The position numbers were made by a program, and so were the translations under genes. DNA of 64,000 nucleotides, taken from the NCBI GenBank assembly GCA_038503035.1, contig JAVSML010019122.1:1-64000 (forward strand). Direction: 5' to 3'. The notes under the pieces are model-generated. The model was not told where the DNA came from and ran no database searches. It saw nothing but the letters and a program-made list of their open reading frames with translations. The stretch is from Crocodylus rhombifer (lineage: Eukaryota > Chordata > Crocodylia > Crocodylidae). This document shows, one piece after another, positions 11,506-23,252 of the stretch (position 1 is the stretch's first letter; the number at the start of each line of letters is the position of its first letter).

Positions 11506-13934
11506 GTTGTCTTATATTAATGAGGAAAATATAATGTCAGAGATGCTTCTTCCTGCTCTGAGCATTGATTTGAGGACTCTGAATATTGATTGAGGGTTAA
11601 ACAGCTCAACAGTAGTTCTGGTGGTTCCTGCTGGTTCATCTTTCTTCTGTAGCTCTTTCTTTATGCAGTGGCCTTATTTCCTTGGCTCTGAATTACACCA
11701 TGCACCTTATGCACATCTTAAATGTTGCAATATATTTATCATTCTTTAGTTTTGGTTTTCACATCATTTAACTTCCTTTCACAGAGCAGCAGATCAGGCA
11801 AAGAACACAGGGTGGGAAGCAAAAAATGGAGCAGCAGATCGAGCAGAAGAAAGAACAGCAGATCAGGAGGGAGGGGAAGGGGACTGGAGAAGCCATGTAG
11901 GAAGGTGTGTGGCTTATTGTGGCATACCTGCCAGAAAGACTGGCTCCCACTGCTCTGTGGGATCAGACCCACCCGTAAGATCATAACAGGAGCCTCATAG
12001 CAACTGATCCTAATTTCCAAACAGCAGTAGCTCCCCCTTTTACAGCAGCTAAAAAGTATGTTTGTCCATACCCTAAATGTATGTAAGTTTTATACATTGA
12101 GTCAGAAATTGAATTAACAAGTATGTGAGCTTCACTTATTTCAGACGGATGATATTCAGCTAAGCCTCTTTGGTCCTACTGTATACTTTGCATGCCTGAT
12201 TTTTTCTGTTTAATGTTGCTTGATACGTGCTGGGAGCATAGACCAGTAACAGGTCTGCATTTTTGAGACAATATTGCTTATGCTTTCAGGAGGTCACACA
12301 GCAAATCATGGGTCTTTGTGCAAGGGTTAACATTATGATTTATCCATCATTCATAATTGGTGCACATGAAACAGAAAACAGTAGTAAAGGGAACAACATC
12401 AAACTGAAGCAGGAGTGAAGGCTCCAAGAACCTTCAGAAACAAAATGGAGTTTGAATTAAATGATATATATATATATATGCCCTATTGAAAATGAATTAA
12501 AGATAAGCCTGCTTTAAATTAAATGGGTCTAACTTCAAAGGTGTCAAAAATAAACTTATTTTTAAATGGTAAAAATAGTCTCAAAGAGAAAAGTGCTATT
12601 TATAATACCCTTCCTTTCAGGGAGGGTATTTGGTCTTATAATGAAGATGTAGCTTTCGATGCCGAATTTAAATCCGTGTTTCCAGTGCTGTTTCTGAATC
12701 CTGATCCTGCTTGTATGAACTCCTTTGCACTCTCCATTCCCATTTAATCTACTGGGAATTGATGGTCTTGAACACCTCCCAGGATACTCCCTGCAGTTTT
12801 GATTTTTATAAGCATCTAGGTCACTAGTATGCAACCTATTAATTTAAATCTCTTACCTATATGATGTGAGGAGTCTTGTGCAGGTAAGAATCCTTGTTAC
12901 CTTTTTTGTTGCCTTTTGGATCCGTGAGGTATATAGAAGTGAAACTAGTCCAACAGCAAATGAGTCATTTACTTCACATCTTGAACGTATACACAATAAT
13001 TAGGTAGGCTGAGGGCTGTGTTAAGCTTCACTAATAACTAATGAGACCAACCTACATTTTCTCATGCTTTAAAAATATCTTAATTTTTATGTGCTCAAGG
13101 CTTAAGTGCTGTTTTATTCCCTCTAACATGAGTTTTTGTTCAAGATTAATAAAGTTGCACCTAGGGTCAATGGTCCACATGAGGTTAACTTTCTCAAGAC
13201 CCGTAAAACTTTAAAAAATCAATCACCCTCATCAACATTAACTTTTCTCATCCAGGCTATGGATACTTTAAGCATCACTTCATTCATTCATGTGAAGTGT
13301 GATATATATTTTTTTCTTTTTTGGTTTAAAAATTAACCACAGAAATGTCTGTCATTCATAATTGGTATATATGAAAAATGTTCAAATTACACCTTTCTTA
13401 TTTCAAACTGAATATCATAAAAACTAAAAATACAAGTTTTTAGCTCAGCCTATTCTGAGTTTTAAAAAGGAAGAATTGCAGATTTCTTTGAAACTAAAAC
13501 CCACTTTCCTACCCCAGATTTTTAGTTTGGTATCCTTTCTTCTAATAGGTCTATTTCTAAAATAATTGACTTTTTAATTTTTTTAGCCGTTTTTCCTGGT
13601 TAAATACCTTAATGTTTAGGAGGAAGTTTTCTATTTGATAATGGCATTAAATGTTATAACATCAGATATCCAGATGAAAATCCAATATATTTAGCCTGGG
13701 AGAAAAGTCTAGCAGTAGTACTAAAGCACTTTGCTTAATCTGAGCTCCTGGCTTAGGACCCAACATAAGGTGCTTAGCAGTTGGAGTGGAAAGAAATGTT
13801 ATACATCTCTCTGACTAGGACAACACTAACATAAAAAAGTTGTAGAGGAAGATACTTCCTCCATTTCTTAGAAAAGAACAGAAAGGATTAAAAAAAAAAA
13901 GAAGGAATGATGTAGGCTGTGCTAAGGACTTTAT
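11506..13934. other. Mostly unique AT-rich sequence, one possible exon-like block
   Basis: Contains a short (AT)n run near 12465-12478. At 11785-11904 an exon-like, purine-rich 120-bp block follows a good acceptor (see findings). No other coding signal is visible, and open frames near 12523-12834 are antisense pairs without motifs. Confidence 0.4.
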
Positions 13935-14545
13935 AGATTTTCATAGATTTCATAGATATTAGGGCTGCAAAAGACCTCAAAGATCATCAGGGAAATGAAG
14001 TCAGCTAGAGTCAAAGGATCTCAGCAAGATAAGCATCCAAGCATTTCTTGAATGAGTCCAGAGTAGGTGCCTGCACCACTTCTGGAGGGAGTCTATTCCA
14101 GGTCTTGGGGGCTTGGACAGTAAAGACATTTTTTCTTATGTCCAGCCTAAAATGGTCTTGGAGGAGGTTATGACCATTGTTCTTTGTTTTTCCTTGGGAC
14201 GCTCTGGTGAATAGATGTTCTCCCAGGTCCTGATGTACACCCCTTATGTACTTCTAAGCAGCCACCAGGTCCCTCCTGAGCCTGCACTTTTCCAGGCTGA
14301 AGAGTCCCATGGCTCTCAGCCTGTCTTCATAAGACCTATTCTCTTGCTCTCTGATCATATGCATGGCTCTCCTCTGGACTCTCTCAAGCTTCTCGATATC
14401 CTCTTGAATTGTGGAGCCCAGAATTGGATACAGTACTCCAGCTGCAGCCTCATCAAGGCCGAGTACAGTGGGAGGATGACATCCTGAGATTTACTTGAGA
14501 AGCATCTATGGATACATGAAGTCATGGAAGTCATATGTACCATCT
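13935..14545 (-). mobile_element. CR1 LINE 3' fragment
   Basis: Begins at the CR1 tail (tttcatagatttcatagatattagggctg) and extends into the C-terminal end of ORF2. The minus strand gives CIHRCFSSKSQDVILPLYSA and LQLEYCIQFWAPQFK. It belongs to the same group as the copies at 18887-23350 and 44645-47690. Truncated at 14545. Confidence 0.9.
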
Positions 14546-14989
14546 AAGCCTCTTGGCACAAACAGGAAGTGACAAGAAAGTCATTCATTTTAAATAGTAA
14601 TCTTTCTGCAGCTACTTGGAATAACTATTAAAGCTCAGAAACTTTTAAAGCTTCCATTTACCTGATCTTTAGTGGTCAGCTTCTCTGTAGGACATGGTGG
14701 CTTTGAACATGTATCAGGAACATTTTAGGAAATGGAAAATGATTGATGATGAGGGTTTTAGTACACAATGTGTCTAAGAATACCCTTTGTGAAACTAGTT
14801 ATTTTCAAATTCAGAGATTAAATTGATTTAAAATGCCACTCCATGTCTAGATGTTCCCTCCACTGATTTCATATAGACTGGCAAGAGATCAAGGTAAACG
14901 GGATTCTTCTGGTTTCATAGGCAACTAAGTCATATCCCTCACATATCAAGTTCCACCTTTAAAAAGCAGGAACAGAACACACTCATTAC

Positions 14990-15305
14990 TACCAGGGGCA
15001 ATGCACCCCCTGAGTGCCAGTGAACCCCCAGCCAGGCCATGCTCTCTGTTTAGCCGGCAGGCAAGGGGGCAGGTGGGAGCACCAGTATGCCCCCTGCAAG
15101 CACCAGCTGGGGAGCAGGGCTGCCTGCAAAAGTGGTCACACTGCTTCCAGGAGTGGCCATTGGACTTCTGGGAGCAGAGCAGCTGCTTTTACTGTGAGAG
15201 ACATCAGCCACAGGAGGGCATGTGCCCTCCCCAACCACTGGCTGGTGGGGGGGGGGAGGGCACATGCCCGCCCTGACTCATGAGGCACCGGACACCCATG
15301 ATTAC
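14990..15305. repeat. GC-rich dispersed repeat, copy 1
   Basis: A GC-rich island (gcaccccctga start, internal gcaagcaccagctgg and cttccaggagtgg blocks, a G run near 15244-15255) sharing blocks with 39530-39772 and, more loosely, with 16725-17025. Probably a non-autonomous DNA element. Ends not defined. Confidence 0.45.
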
Positions 15306-15779
15306 TACTCCTAGGGAAGACCATTCCAAAACCTCATTGCTTTGCTGGTTAGAAATTTTATTCTGGTTTCTATCCCAAAGTTATTTGTAGTTTACACCCG
15401 CCAAGCCAATGATTGACAGGGAGAGAGGAGACCAGCCTGTCTGCTCCTCCTCATCATCCCCCAGCTTGTGGACCACTCACTAAGGTTGGTCAGTTTCACT
15501 TCTGGAGTGGTATTACTTAGAGGAGCATCACTGTTACTATCAGAAAGCCAGGACTGAACATTTGTGTACTTTATATCCTTTTTCTGGCTCATCTGACAAT
15601 TGGTAGTAAACAGCAGAGCTGTTCAGGACACCATGACTGGGAAAGTAATTTCTTGTGATGTGCTTTCTTCTCTTTACCACTGACTGCAACATACCCAAGG
15701 ATGCTGGTCTTTGGGAACACCTTCATACCATATATCAGCACTGCTGAGCCAGAGAGCTGAACAACATCCAAAGGTATTG

Positions 15780-16215
15780 TATATTCTAGGGGCATGGGAT
15801 AACAAACAGTAGAACCAACCTTTAGAATAAGCTGTGCCACCTTCATGGAGATCTGCACTGAGCTAGCCCCTGTGCTGAAGGAGCATACTACCAGCATGAG
15901 GGCACTTCTCACTGTGGAGAAGTGCATTTGGTGACAGCCCCTGACAGATTCTGGTCCGTGGCCAACCACTTTGATGTGGGCAAGGCCACAGAGGGATCAG
16001 TCATGTGGGAGATGTGCCAGGCCATCTACACTTTATTCCTCCAGCTCATCAATCTATAGGAAACATCACTAGGATTGCCCTAATGGGCTTTTGTGCACCT
16101 GTATACCATCCTGTGTCTTGCCCACCACAGCCTGAGGTATATTAACTACAAGTGCTACTATTTCATCATGCAGCAGGGCATTATGCAGAGGGTGAGCCTG
16201 GATACCAGTGAGCAC
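15780..16215 (+). pseudogene. Harbinger (PIF/HARBI1-type) transposase relic
   Basis: Harbinger transposases are DDE nucleases that cut and insert PIF/Harbinger DNA transposons. In three forward frames I can read the following blocks in family order: TFMEICTELAPVLKEHTTSM then RALLTVEKCIW (15838-15930), PDRFWSVANHFDVGKATEGS then VMWEMCQAIYTLFLQLI (about 15943-16055, the helix-turn-helix-like VGKATVG region), GNITRIALMGF, and HHSLRYINYKCYYFIMQQ (16120-16180). They match the conserved spacing of the family. The expected DGTHIPI block with the first catalytic Asp is damaged or deleted between LMGF and HHSL. Stops and frameshifts throughout show it is dead. The C-terminal catalytic part is absent, since sequence after 16215 is unrelated. 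No terminal inverted repeats were found. Confidence 0.75.
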
Positions 16216-16557
16216 TAACTGCCTTGGATGCTTATCTTGACCTTTGGCCTTACAATATCTGTAAGACTATATATGGAATTGGGACAGAAAGATTAAATGG
16301 ATGACTGAGATAGAGCCAAGGCTCATGCACATCCTCAGTTGACCTTGCTGGTCCCAAACTCAAAAGGAGAAGTATTTGTAGGAGAAAAGGTAAAGAAATG
16401 GAAAGGAACAAATTTTCTGTCTTGGCACTTCTGGATTCAGCCACCATAGGCCTCCCCATTATATTATCCTTTATTATTACTGCTTGAGACAATGTTACAA
16501 AAATGTGACAGTAAGCTGTTTGGTCCTCTGAAGAATGTTGGTGACTGGCAATGAAAA

Positions 16558-16574
16558 AATAATAATAATAATAA
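16558..16574. repeat. (AAT)n microsatellite
   Basis: Short perfect run of AAT units. Confidence 0.8.
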
Positions 16575-16654
16575 AGCAAATCCATGCAATTTGAAGAGTG
16601 ACATTTTTCAGTTTTTACATGTACCCTTCCTGTACATGGATTTATACACTCCAG

Positions 16655-16694
16655 CCCTGGAGACAAAATATTGTTTCTATTATTGTCTCCAGGG
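16655..16694. repeat. Hairpin with about 15-bp arms
   Basis: ccctggagacaaaat and attattgtctccaggg form an inverted repeat with one or two mismatches and a short loop. May mark the centre of an unrecognised foldback element. Confidence 0.55.
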
Positions 16695-16724
16695 CAATCA
16701 TAAAAGACAGAAAGATTAATACAC

Positions 16725-17025
16725 ATTGGCGACACATAGGGCGTGTAGATGGGTGCACATATACCCTCTGAGCATGGTGGTGCACCCCCTGCAAAAAGGC
16801 TCCACTGACACCACCTGCGACATCTGTGGTTTGTCCCTGATCATTGTTGGCTGCTGCTGGCGATGTCTGCAGGTGCTCGCCGGCCACTGGTTGGCGTTTG
16901 CCACACCCCCTTCCCCCTTGGCTGCAGACAGGGCCGAGGTCGCCTGCAGGAGCACACCACTTGCCACTGCCACACTCCCACCACCGCTGCCTGTGGGAGC
17001 TCACTGTGCCCCCCCAGGGGCATGA
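16725..17025. repeat. GC-rich dispersed repeat, copy 2
   Basis: Starts tggcgacacataggg...gggtgcac. This resembles the reverse complement of the right end of the 39530-39772 copy (tggcaacatgta...gggtgcac). The GC-rich interior gives several antisense open frames without motifs. Confidence 0.4.
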
Positions 17026-17114
17026 GGCATTTATGGTATAACTGATCCCTTTAAAAATAACCCATACCCTACAAAATATGTGAATAGTCCAATGGTAGGC
17101 ATTAACCCTTACAT

Positions 17115-17945
17115 TTAATACTTGCTGGTAAACTTAGAAAACATTTTAAGTTTTTTGTTAAGGTTGAGCACTAAAGGAAGGTGGTCACTTTCTAAGTAAA
17201 ATGGTATCTCAGAATCAGGTATATCCCCCCACATAGAGGGTTCAGTCAACATATAATCAATGGTACTTGATGCTCTAATGAAGATGTAGGTTGAAATCGT
17301 TGATGTAATGCTAGGGTATGATCCATTAATTGATCTTAAATTCAGGATTAACAGTAGCTTCTGTAATCTTAGACTTGCATTATTAATCCCTATGTCATTG
17401 AATGATGGAACATCAATTCCCCAGATCTCATTAAGTAGCAAATAATCCTCATCTTCCCATTTCACCCTTCCTACTCTAGCATTAAAATCTCCTACTAATA
17501 TCAGTTTGTCCATAGGATATTCTAATTTTATAGATTCTAAATGCTAAATGAGCGAATCCCATTTATCACTAGCTTGTTCTCTTTTCAAAGCCAGGGACCT
17601 GTGTGTGTGTATGTATGTATATATTTGCAATAATCCAAGAACCTATTCTGAGAATAGTAAATCTAATTAGTAGACATATATCAAGGCAAGTGCCTAGTTG
17701 TCTTCCAATCCATCCTGGATTATTTGCCAGCATTGTCAAAAGATCTAGCCTGGACCCGTCCCCACTTTTTGCCTGCTTTGCCAGGGAGACTAAAGCATGA
17801 ATACCCCCTTTAGGAAGAAAGGTTCCTTACACCAAGTTTCTTGCAATGCTATAACATCATGACTGGTTAAAAAGGCCTGGAAGTCAGTTTCACCTAGTTT
17901 GATTAATAATCCTGCCACGTTCCAAGAGATGATTGAAAATGGTCC
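17115..17945 (-). pseudogene. LINE endonuclease domain (EEP family), broken
   Basis: The EEP endonuclease nicks target DNA to prime reverse transcription. On the minus strand the blocks run in order: FSIISWNVAGLL near 17940 (Asn of motif I), VIALQETW near 17840 (catalytic Glu), GDFNARVG at about 17475-17500, and SDHLPLVLNL near 17165-17190 (Asp-His of the last motif). The key residues of each block are present. The frame is broken by stops and shifts between about 17520 and 17815, and only the 132-codon stretch 17115-17513 is continuous. The coding part ends without entering a reverse transcriptase. Confidence 0.75.
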
Positions 17946-18003
17946 AAGGCTATTTTGGTGGAATTTTCTGAGTCAGGATGACTTTACATCCTCAACTTCC
18001 ATC

Positions 18004-18869
18004 TCAAGTGAGGCAAGAAAAAACAGCACCATCGCGGTCTAATGGAATTGACCTATGTGTAACATCTTGCTTACTAATTACTGTTGTTATAGAACTTGCC
18101 AGGGGTGGAGGGCTTTCTTGCTCCCCTTTGTTATTTATGGTGTATGAGATTCTACTGTTGGATCGATTACCGTCTGAAGTGTCCATCAAATTGATTTCTC
18201 TACTAGCCTGTGTAATAATTAAGCTATCCTTGACCTTTTGTTCTTTATCCATCTCCCTATCTTTGCTACAGACTTGGGATGTCTTTTTTTTTGTGGGCTG
18301 AGCTAGATTACTAGCTCCCAACTCATGTGGGTCCAGATACCTATATTCCTGCCAGCAATTGCTCCTTTCCCTATGCACAGTCTTTCAGGAGGGGTTGAGG
18401 TCTATGAATGCTCAGCTTTGGGAGCCATCTATAGTTTATAAATTGTCCCTGATGTTTCACATCCTGATTTATTATATTCCCTTCTAATTCCAATGGGAAT
18501 GCCACAACCCCTTCTTTCCCTCTCAAATTCAAGTGAAGTGAATTTGAACAGGACAAGGGAATATCTTGAGTTATTCAAGGTAGCTTGCCAGAGCAGGATC
18601 AAGTCCTCATTCTCAGCAAATCCCTTACTCAGACCTCCCATTTCCATTCCTAGGGAAGTGTTTACTTTCTCCAAGATGGTAGTAAATTTTCTGCCGCCAG
18701 ATAATAGGGAAACATTATCCCTTCTATTAAGCCCCTGGAAATTAATTGGGTCATCAATGTTACTCTCACAAGGGATAATTACAAGGGTCCTCTTAATAAC
18801 TAGCTCTTCAGGTTGTATAAGAGGGGCTTGTACCACAGAAAGATCTAGTTTTCCCCTAATCTCCTTCCT
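18004..18869 (-). pseudogene. ORF1 of the interrupted LINE, downstream part
   Basis: Two overlapping minus-strand frames (about 18429-18860 and 18004-18378) lie directly upstream of the endonuclease and have a charged, polar composition suited to a LINE ORF1 protein. I see no zinc knuckle or SGNH motif. With the piece at 23367-23757 it makes up one ORF1 interrupted by CR1. Function is inferred only from position. Confidence 0.5.
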
Positions 18870-18886
18870 ATCTTGTGAATCAGTTT
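18870..18886. repeat. Target-site duplication, left copy
   Basis: atcttgtgaatcagttt lies directly before the CR1 5' end. It matches atcttgatttcagttt at 23351-23366 except in the middle (ATCTTG and TCAGTTT shared). Confidence 0.7.
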
Positions 18887-19391
18887 AAAAGGGCCTGCCA
18901 AACAGCAAAAAAAGCCCAGTTAAGCTCCGCAGCGGTGAGAGACGTGCAAGTGAAAGCCCGCCACGCCCCCGAAGCCCCCCAGACACCTCAGAGACCCCTG
19001 CCAACCCCCAGCACAGCCGGAGGCAAGCGGGGCTCATGGTGGGAAGGGGTTAACCCCTCTCTGAATGGGAGGAGGCAGTTGCATGGAGCCAGGCCGGGTC
19101 AAGCCCCCTCCCAGGCCCCTACTTGGCCCAGCCCCCTAGGGAGCAACGTGACCGGAGCCACGTGAACAGGCTGCGCAAACAGCCGCGCTTGTCTGCCAGC
19201 GCATGAGTTAGCGCAGATTTCACACAGGAGGGGGCATGGGAGGGCCCCAGACCCTGCCAGCAAACCCACCAGGGTAGTCAGTCCCAGGCGTAGCCAGCCT
19301 ACCACAGGCATGACACGGATGGGCATGCGCCGCACCCTGAGGGTCCTCTCGGGCTCTGCAGCCCCTCACATCGGGCACCTCAGAGGCTGCC

Positions 19392-20369
19392 ATGCAGACG
19401 GAGCCCCTGGCTCTTGGCTGCAGGGGCTGCCTATCCCTTTTTCAGGCTCTGGGGCCCAGGAGCATGGCCACCTCCCCGTGTGGGGTCTGCTCCCTTTTGG
19501 AGTCTCTGGCATGCCAGCTGGAGAAGCTCCAGGGCACAGTCCAGAGACTACGTGCCATCAGGGACTCCTACTGCCAGGCCCTTCTCCTCCGGGATCCAGA
19601 GGGTAAACCACCGTCTCCCTCCAGGACAAAGGAGGACTCCAGGACCTCCCGCTCTGTCAACTCTGTCCAGTCAGGGGCATGGACCAAAGTGGTCAAGGAC
19701 CCTAAAGCCTGCCGCACCAAGGCCCCTGCCCTACCGGAGCTTAGCAACAGGTATGCATCTGTTGCTGCTCCAGCAGAGCCTGCTGAGTTGCTAGCTCCTA
19801 CAGGCAACACAGGCTGAACTGCAGCTACCACCCCCACTCTCCCCAAGACGAAACATAAAGTGTTTGTAGTGGGAGACTCCATCCTGAGAGGGACTGAGGG
19901 GGCAATCTGCTGCTCTGACCCCTTAGCTCAGGAAATCTGCTGCTTCCTGTGGGCCTGCATCCGGGACATTGTGGAGAATATCCCAAAGCTCCTCCAGCTC
20001 ACAGACCACTATCCCATACTCCTTATTCATGTGGGCACCAATGGCATGGCTTGGAGCACTCCCAGCCGGGTCATGAGGCACTACAGGGATCTGGGAGCAG
20101 GGCTAAAGGGTCTGGGATCACAGGTGGTGTTCTCGTCGATCCTCCCAGTCTCAGGCTATAGGCTGAGGGGGGAGAGGAGGATCCACATAGTCAACCAAAG
20201 ACTGCAGCGCTGGTGTCATTGGGAAGGCTTTGGCTTCCATGATCACAGCCTGCTCTTTGGCAAGAAAGGCAGCGAGCTGCTGGTAAGAGATGGCCTCCAC
20301 TTCTCTCAGCTGGGGAAGAGGCTCTTCTCAGCCAGACTGGCTGATCTGCTCCACCGGGCTTTAAACTAA
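19392..20369 (+). pseudogene. CR1 ORF1 protein with SGNH esterase domain, one in-frame stop
   Basis: CR1 ORF1 proteins bind the element RNA, and many carry an SGNH/GDSL esterase domain of uncertain role. The frame starts at an ATG and runs 325 codons to the TAA after HRALN, with a single TGA at codon 142 (19815-19817). The N-terminal part has a CGVC...LACQLEKLQ region that could form a short coiled coil. The esterase blocks are intact: GDS at residues 161-163 (nucleophile Ser), GTN at 215-217, and DGLH at 300-303 (Asp and His of the triad). The TGA may be a decayed CpG (CGA to TGA). ORF2 follows 44 nt after the stop. Confidence 0.88.
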
Positions 20370-20413
20370 GCCCGCTGGGGGCTGGGGGGATTACCACCAC
20401 TGCTGGCCTGCTG

Positions 20414-23252
20414 ATGAACCCTTGCAAAGCCAGCGGGCAAAGGCACTTAAGGGAGCCCACCCTTGCCCCAGCCCTGGTACAATCTGTGGGCAAGGCGAGA
20501 GCCCCCAAGGGCACACTTGCCTGCCTGTACACAAATGCCAGGAGCTTGGGGAACAAGCAGGAGGAGCTCGTCCTCCTGCTCATTGCAAAGAATTATGATG
20601 TCATTGGGATAACGGAGACCTGGTGGGACTCCACCCATGACTGGACCATGGGTATAGATGGCTATACCCTGTACAGGAGGGATCATGTAGATAAAAGGGG
20701 CGGGGGTGTAGCTCTCTATGTTAAGGAAAGCTACGTGTCCCTGCAAGCTGATGTTGGTGACCAGGGTGGACGACTAGAAACCCTCTGGGTTAAAATCCAT
20801 GGGGAACATGGCTCAGGGGACACAACGGTGACAGTCTGCTACAGACCTCCCACCCAAAGTCCTGAGCTTGACCAGGAGTTTGCCCGGGAGCTGGCTGAGG
20901 CCGCATGCTCCAGGACCGTGGTTGTCATGGGTGACTTCAATTACCCGGACATCTCGTGGGAGGATCACTCAGCAAAATCCGAGTGGTCACAAAGCTTCCT
21001 CTTATGTGTGGATGACCTCTACCTGACTCAAGAAGTCTATGGACCAATGAGAGGCAAAGCACTGCTCGACCTGGTACTGGCTACAGGGGATGACCTAATC
21101 AGCAACCTAGTGATAGATGGGAAGCTGGGTGACAGCGACCATGAGCTGATCACCTTCACCATCCACTGTAAAGCTGTCAAGTCAGTCAGCAATACAGAAG
21201 TCCTTGACTTCAGAAAAGCCCACTTTGACAAGCTCAGGAGGCTTGTTGGTCAGGCCCTCAGGGACCATGACCCCAGGGAGAGGGGAGTTCAAGAAGGGTG
21301 GTTGTTCCTCAAGGGAGTGATCCTCAATGCACAAGCTAAGTCTATTCCATCTTGAAGGAAAGGCAGCAGGAGGGCGCAGCAGCCCCCCTGGCTCTCCAGG
21401 GACCTAGCAGACCTCCTGAGACTAAAAAAAAAAGCCTACAAAGGATGGAGGACGGGATTAATCTCCAAGGAGGATTATTCTGCACTGGTCTGGTCCTGCA
21501 GGGAGTATACCAGAAAAGCCAAAGCTGCAACTGAACTCCAACTAGCTTCAAGGATCAAGGACAATAAAAAGTCCTTTTTCAGATATGTGGGGAGCTGGAG
21601 GAAAAGCAAGGGCAACATTGGACCCCTGCTGAACCAGATGGGGCAACTGACAACTGACGCCCAGGAAAAGCCAACCTACTAAATGGGTACTTTGCGTCAG
21701 TCTTTCATCAGTCCCATGGGACACCCATACCAGCTACTGGACAGGGAGGTCTGGGTGGGGGAGATCCCCTACCCTTCATAAATGCTGACCACGTGAAGGA
21801 ACATCTTGAGAAGCTGGATACCTTCAAGTCAGTCGGCCCTGACGACCTGCACCCCAGGGTACTCAGCCTCTGGCATGGATCTTTAAAAACTCCTGGTGCT
21901 CTGGTGTAGTGCCCGAAGACTGGAAAAAGACCAATGTGGTGCCTGTTTTCAAGAAAGGGAGGAAAGTGGATCCGGCTAACTATAGGCCCATTAGCCTGAC
22001 TTCTATCCTGGGGAAGACCTTAGAAAAGTTTATTAAAGAGGCCATCCTTAATGGACTGGCCGACGCCAACATCCTAAGGGATAGCCAGCACTGGTTTGTT
22101 GCGGGTAGGTCTTGCTTGACCAATCTCATTTCCTTCTATGACCAGGTGAACTTTCACTTGGACAAGGGAGAAGAGATTGATGTCATATATCTTGATTTCA
22201 AAAAAGCCTTTGATCTGGTATCCCATGATCACCTCTTGGTGAAACTGTCCAGTTGTGGCCTTGGGTCCACCATGATCCGCTGGCTGGGAAATTGGCTCTG
22301 TGGTCAGACCCAGAGGGTTGTAATTGATGGCAGTCACTCATCGTGGTGCCCTGTGACCAATGGGGTCCCTCAAGGCTCTGTCCTTGGACCCATATTGTTC
22401 AACATCTTCATTAATGATGTGGACATTGGAGTCAGGAGCGGACTGGCCAAGTTTGCCGATGAGACCAAACTTTGGGGCAAAGCATCCACGCCAGAAGACA
22501 GGCGGGTGATCCAGGCTAACCTGGACAGGCTCAGCAAATGGGCGGATGAGAGCCTGATGGTGTTTAACATTGAAAAATGCAAGGTTCTCCACCTTAGTAA
22601 GAAAAACCTGCAGCATCCTCATAGGCTCGGCAGTGCTATGCTGGCTAGCACTACGGAAGAAAGAGACTTGGGGGTCATCATTGACCACAAGATGAACATG
22701 AGCCTGCAGTGCGATGCTGCAGCTACTAAAGTGACCGAGACACTGGCTTGCATCCATAGATGCTTCTCAAGCAAATCCTGGGACGTCATTCTCCCCTTGT
22801 ACTCGGCTTTGGTGAGGCTGCAGCTGGAGTACTGCGTCCAGTTTTGGGCTCCACAATTCAAAAAGGATGTGGAAAAACTTGAGAGAGTCCAGAGAAGAGC
22901 CACGCTCATGATCAGAGGTCAGGAAAACAGAACTTATGATGACAGGCTGAGAGCCATGGGGCTCTTTAGCCTGGAAAAGTGCAGGCTCGGGTGATCTGAT
23001 GACCACCTATAAGTTTATTGGGGTGACCACCATGATCTGGGGGAATGTTCATTCACCAGAGCGCCCCAAGGGATGATGAGGTCGAACGGTCATAAACTAC
23101 TGCGAGACCGTTTCAGGCTGGACATAAGGAAGAATTTCTTTACTGTCCGAGCCCCCGAGGTCTGGAGCTGTCTGCCACTGGAGGTGGTTCGAGCACCTAC
23201 ACTGAACACCTTCAAGAGCAAATTGGATGCTTATCTTGCTGGGATCCTATGA
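20414..23252 (+). pseudogene. CR1 ORF2 (endonuclease and reverse transcriptase), several breaks
   Basis: ORF2 makes the nick and copies the RNA at the target. The endonuclease (codons 1-313) is whole: TNARSLGNK with Asn41, ITETWWD with Glu68, GDFN at 173-176 and SDH at 241-243. A TGA at 21353-21355 replaces an Arg codon seen in the sister copy at 44738-47531. The frame then runs to 21682, shifts by one base near 21660, and loses about 30 nt near 21863. The RT is open at 21864-22994 with YLDFKKAFD and [11 protein letters not shown]. Its catalytic box reads FADE instead of FADD (GAG at 22461-22463). A 2-nt loss near 22991 puts the C-terminal part (LDIRKNFFTVR region) out of frame. The protein could not be made whole. 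Confidence 0.9.

Noticed and set aside
16250..16735. Open frame of 161 codons on the minus strand
   Set aside because: It includes a poly-Tyr run made by the (AAT)n microsatellite and crosses a hairpin. No recognisable domain or splice context.
17115..17513. Possible DNA-repair endonuclease gene (GDFNARVG)
   Set aside because: The adjoining frames and the position after ORF1-like sequence show a LINE endonuclease. The frame is broken upstream.
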